From Verrucomicrobiota bacterium (GTDB lineage: Bacteria > Verrucomicrobiota > Verrucomicrobiia > Chthoniobacterales > UBA10450), in assembly GCA_003218615.1 (NCBI GenBank), contig QHOD01000048.1:1-9888 (forward strand): 9,888 bases of DNA, written 5' to 3'. The notes beneath the pieces are model-generated. The model was given only the letters and a program-made list of their open reading frames with translations. It was not told the origin of the DNA and did no database searches. Of the stretch, positions 7,374 to 9,888 are shown one piece after another. Within the stretch, counting starts at the first letter, position 1, and the number at the start of each line of letters is the position of its first letter. The position numbers and the translations under genes are program-made.

Positions 7374-8377
7374 AGTACGTTTATCATCGTCCGCAATCGA
7401 TCTGCATACGTGTTTGCACCGTTTGTAATATGCAGGTGAACATTATCTCTCAACGCTTTCCGTAGAATTTCGTTCGCGAGAAGCATACGCACCCGTTCCA
7501 CCATTTCGCCTGCGGTTTTGAAATAGACCACTCGCGCGCCATCTTCGCCGAAGATTTCCCGGTGCTCCAGTGTGTCTTCAACCATCATGCAGGCGCCGAC
7601 GGCCGGCACTTCGAAAGTCCGCATGGCGTGGCCATCGCGATTTGCATGCCGAACAAGACATAAGGCAATCCTGCAGCCCGCAATGGCACGGCGCAGTGTA
7701 GGAATATCAGCCTGTCCTCGAGTGATCGACTTTGTCTCAGGAAACCGGTCCCAATAAATGCCATGCAAACGCATGCAGAACCCGGCATCGATCGCTGCGC
7801 GGACGTACGGCAGGCGGTCTCGGTCGCCGGTACCCGCGAAGAAGAGGTCGCTCTTCTCCTCTGGAGCCACGGTTGGCTCGGGAAAGAACAGGCTCTCGTC
7901 GTAGCCGAACGGAAGGTACTCAACTCGTCGGCACCCGTGAAGATGTAGTTCTTCCCGGTTCACGGTGCGCGGCGTGAACACGACATCGTACTCGCGCAGG
8001 GCCTGAAGAAACCAGGGGGCGCGCTGACGCGGATTAAAGGGATCGTCTGTCGAAAAATTGATGCATTTGATACCTTTTTCGCGACAACTTTGAAGTGCAG
8101 GCGCGGAAACAGGAGCGGCGCCTGTCGTAACGATTACCTCTGGCTGAAACAGCTCACACGTCTCCAGGATTGTTCGGCTAAAAGGCCGGAGCGCCAGTGG
8201 CCTTCTTCCACGAAAGTGCCAGAGTAGCTTTTGTCGCAGGGTGCCATGACGCCAGGCCGATTCCGTGTCGCAGAGCTTCGCTTCGATCCCCAGTCGATAT
8301 GCTGCGCGCAGCAGGGAAGAACCAATGTGAGAACTGCCGGAGGCGCCCACGATAAGGATACGAAGCCCGGCTTTCAC
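7370..8377 (-). CDS. CgeB-like glycosyltransferase (GT-B fold)
   Basis: A 335-residue protein resembling the CgeB / DUF3880 group of glycosyltransferases. It starts with LRILIVGASGSSHIGSSLL (residues 5-23), a GT-B N-terminal strand and loop. Next come NFSTDDPFNP (107-116), YDVVFTPR (130-137) and EYLPFGYDESLF (153-164), all typical of CgeB-like proteins. The C-terminal donor domain has RTFEVPAVGACMMVE (253-267), where the FE-P--G block stands in for the E-x7-E of GT4, and a final ELF-like segment (HREIFGEDG, 272-280). The GTG at 8377 is chosen because it gives a GTGA four-base overlap with the preceding stop and begins just before the first strand; the in-frame ATG at 8452 would add 25 poorly conserved-looking basic residues and a 79-base overlap. 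No strong ribosome binding site is seen, consistent with translational coupling. Substrates are unknown. Confidence 0.82.
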   Translation of the reverse strand: MKAGLRILIVGASGSSHIGSSLLRAAYRLGIEAKLCDTESAWRHGTLRQKLLWHFRGRRPLALRPFSRTILETCELFQPEVIVTTGAAPVSAPALQSCREKGIKCINFSTDDPFNPRQRAPWFLQALREYDVVFTPRTVNREELHLHGCRRVEYLPFGYDESLFFPEPTVAPEEKSDLFFAGTGDRDRLPYVRAAIDAGFCMRLHGIYWDRFPETKSITRGQADIPTLRRAIAGCRIALCLVRHANRDGHAMRTFEVPAVGACMMVEDTLEHREIFGEDGARVVYFKTAGEMVERVRMLLANEILRKALRDNVHLHITNGANTYADRLRTMINVL

Positions 8378-9519
8378 AATAGCGCGGCGGTGAAAGCGGA
8401 TTCGATTCCGGCAGCGGTGCGCGCGAGTGAGTAATTGCTGATGCGCCGGCAAACGGCGTCCGAGAAGTCGTGACCGGATTCGAGGCAGCCAACTAAACGG
8501 TCGATCCTCTCACTCAATTGCCTGATGTTTCCAGCTTGGAATTCATAACCGGTCTCACCCGCCTCGATCAGGTCAGGACCACACCCAACCATATCAGACA
8601 CGATGGCCGGGATACCACCCGTCATCGCTTCATTGATGACCAAACCCCACGTTTCATTTTCCCCGGAGGGCAGCACGATGGCGTCAAGATCGGAATAACC
8701 CTTCTCTACGATTTCGCTTTGGTTTAAGAAACCGCGAAATTCCGCATCAACATCACTTTTTTGCGCCAGCCCATCGAGTGTCGCGCGCAGCGGCCCGTCT
8801 CCAATGATGACGAGCCGGATGCGATCCTTCGATTTGCATACTGCGGCCGCGGACGCCAAATCCATTGGACACTTCTTCGGAATCAGTTTCCCGACGAAAC
8901 CGATTCGCCAGGGACCGGCTTTTCGTACAGGGGTCCGGTGTTGCGCGAACGCAGTCTCGAAAAATGGGGTATCGACTGAATACGGTGCGTCGTGGAGCTT
9001 CCGTTCCGGCACTCCATAATGCCGGTAAAACTCTCGATTGCGCCTGCCAATGACAGCGAACGCATCGAATTGGCGAAAAAATCGAGGAAAAAAGATGGAT
9101 TTGGATATCTTTTTCGCCAGGGAGCGGTTGGAGAGGAGGTTGGATTCGCCGCGACACACCACTGGCACGTTCATACTCTTTGCCCACTGGATGACTTGTA
9201 GATAACCGCGCGGAAACCAGCCCATCGTCATCACCGCGTTCGGGCGGAACGAAGCAAGCAGCGACTCATGGCCTTGCAAAACGATGCCGTCACGGCGGTT
9301 TGTTGAAGGCGACGTCGCGACGTTGTTCGCAAACACGTGGCGATAACCTTCCAACAACGGAGTGTCCCATTCGAATTCAACCCCAAAGCCACTCGCGGCC
9401 TGTCCCTTTGGAGTTTGCCGCATCATGAACACCACGCTCAGATCAACTCTTTTGGCGAGCTCGCGGAAAAGCGGCGCCTGGTACTGTATCGGATGGGTGG
9501 TGACAATAACAACGCGCAT
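8374..9519 (-). CDS. GT4-type glycosyltransferase (GT-B fold)
   Basis: A 381-residue cytoplasmic, nucleotide-sugar-dependent glycosyltransferase. The N-terminal domain opens with MRVVIVTTHPIQYQAPLF, a strand-loop typical of GT-B enzymes whose 'HPIQYxAPLF' form is common in polysaccharide clusters. The C-terminal domain starts near residue 205 (RIGFVGKLIPKK, with the phosphate-contacting K211 and K215/K216). It carries LVIIGDGPL (236-244) and the E-x7-E pair E289/E297 in NETWGLVINEA, which marks retaining GT4 enzymes. ATG at 9519 is chosen as start because GAGG (9524-9527) lies four bases upstream; a TTG one codon earlier would be almost on top of that site. The stop overlaps the start of the next glycosyltransferase by four bases. 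Sugar donor and acceptor cannot be read from the sequence. Confidence 0.92.
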   Translation of the reverse strand: MRVVIVTTHPIQYQAPLFRELAKRVDLSVVFMMRQTPKGQAASGFGVEFEWDTPLLEGYRHVFANNVATSPSTNRRDGIVLQGHESLLASFRPNAVMTMGWFPRGYLQVIQWAKSMNVPVVCRGESNLLSNRSLAKKISKSIFFPRFFRQFDAFAVIGRRNREFYRHYGVPERKLHDAPYSVDTPFFETAFAQHRTPVRKAGPWRIGFVGKLIPKKCPMDLASAAAVCKSKDRIRLVIIGDGPLRATLDGLAQKSDVDAEFRGFLNQSEIVEKGYSDLDAIVLPSGENETWGLVINEAMTGGIPAIVSDMVGCGPDLIEAGETGYEFQAGNIRQLSERIDRLVGCLESGHDFSDAVCRRISNYSLARTAAGIESAFTAALL

Positions 9520-9523
9520 CAAT

Positions 9524-9527
9524 CCTC
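9524..9527 (-). promoter_or_regulatory. Ribosome binding site fixing the start of the first GT4 gene
   Basis: GAGG on the minus strand, four bases before ATG 9519 and overlapping the stop of the FkbM gene (TGA, 9526-9528). The spacing favours ATG 9519 over the TTG at 9522. Confidence 0.6.
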
Positions 9528-9888
9528 AACGCCCAAGCACGGCCCGCGCCGCCATTTCATGCTCCTTCGGGATCAAAAGCAGTGTCCCCCAGATACCATC
9601 CGGATCGGGATGGACGCGATCCAATCGGGCCACCCAGCGGTTATTCGTGGTTCGGTATCCGCAGTAGCCAAAAGTCTGCATCATCGCGCCAATGGCTGCG
9701 TCCTCGTTCAGAGAATGAGACTCAATGAGGAAGAAGGGCCGTTGAGCACATATGACCTTCTGACAATGCGGCAACACTGAATCCGCCGCGCCTTCTATGT
9801 CGATCTTAACAAGCACCACTCGCTCGCCTGGAACAGCTGCTTTTTCCCAATGATCATCGAGCGTTGTCGTGCGAACCCGGACGGTTTG
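9526..9888 (-). CDS. FkbM-family methyltransferase, C-terminal part (5' end outside window)
   Basis: This is the C-terminal 120 residues of a SAM-dependent methyltransferase of the FkbM type; the reading frame stays open to the window edge, so the start is missing. Visible family features are a TLDD segment (fragment residues 9-12), then LVKIDIEGA (26-34), the family's conserved K-D-E-G block after the Rossmann core, and later FFLIESHS (52-59), matching the usual 'iE.h' strand. The block reads EGAAD where many relatives have EGAE, a minor variation. FkbM enzymes O-methylate sugars or other hydroxyl groups, and in polysaccharide clusters they commonly modify or cap a sugar; the actual acceptor is unknown here. 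The stop TGA lies six bases before the next gene's ATG, so it belongs to the same operon. An internal GTG at 9819 is not a credible start because the homologous sequence continues upstream of it. Confidence 0.85.
   Translation of the reverse strand, partial: QTVRVRTTTLDDHWEKAAVPGERVVLVKIDIEGAADSVLPHCQKVICAQRPFFLIESHSLNEDAAIGAMMQTFGYCGYRTTNNRWVARLDRVHPDPDGIWGTLLLIPKEHEMAARAVLGR

Overview
The window is one unbroken block of minus-strand genes, read from position 9888 down to 49. They are packed as a single operon whose two ends both run out of the window. Nine protein-coding genes can be supported. No plus-strand gene, RNA gene, mobile element, repeat array or CRISPR array is visible. The content is a surface-polysaccharide (exopolysaccharide or O-antigen type) biosynthesis cluster. 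The host is a bacterium of moderate GC content, probably diderm. A phylum such as Verrucomicrobiota or Acidobacteriota is only a guess from the general flavour of the cluster; nothing here fixes it.

Layout in transcription order (high to low coordinates): the C-terminal part of an FkbM-type methyltransferase (9888-9526); a GT4-type glycosyltransferase (9519-8374); a CgeB-like glycosyltransferase (8377-7370); a membrane-anchored SGNH-like protein (7373-6180); an MBOAT O-acyltransferase (6183-4750); a fatty acyl-AMP ligase-like adenylating enzyme (4737-3013); an acyl carrier protein (3016-2774); a Wzy-like multi-pass polymerase (2768-1242); and a second GT4 glycosyltransferase (1227-49). Junctions are 4-base overlaps or gaps of at most 14 bases, so the genes are almost certainly co-transcribed and several are translationally coupled. 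Three translated starts are GTG.

The most interesting part is the central four-gene set. Adenylating ligase + carrier protein + MBOAT + membrane-anchored SGNH-like protein is the same set of parts as DltA-DltC-DltB-DltD, which D-alanylates teichoic acids. Here the D-alanine ligase is replaced by a fatty acyl-AMP ligase-like enzyme and the set sits among glycosyltransferases and a Wzy-like polymerase. Working model (inference): the ligase activates a carboxylic acid, probably fatty, as acyl-AMP and loads it on the carrier protein. The MBOAT passes the acyl group through the membrane. The SGNH protein, facing outward, places it on or trims it from the glycan. The glycosyltransferases build the repeat unit and the Wzy-like protein polymerises it. 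No flippase, initiating sugar transferase, export or chain-length protein lies in the window, so the locus must extend outside it or use components elsewhere.
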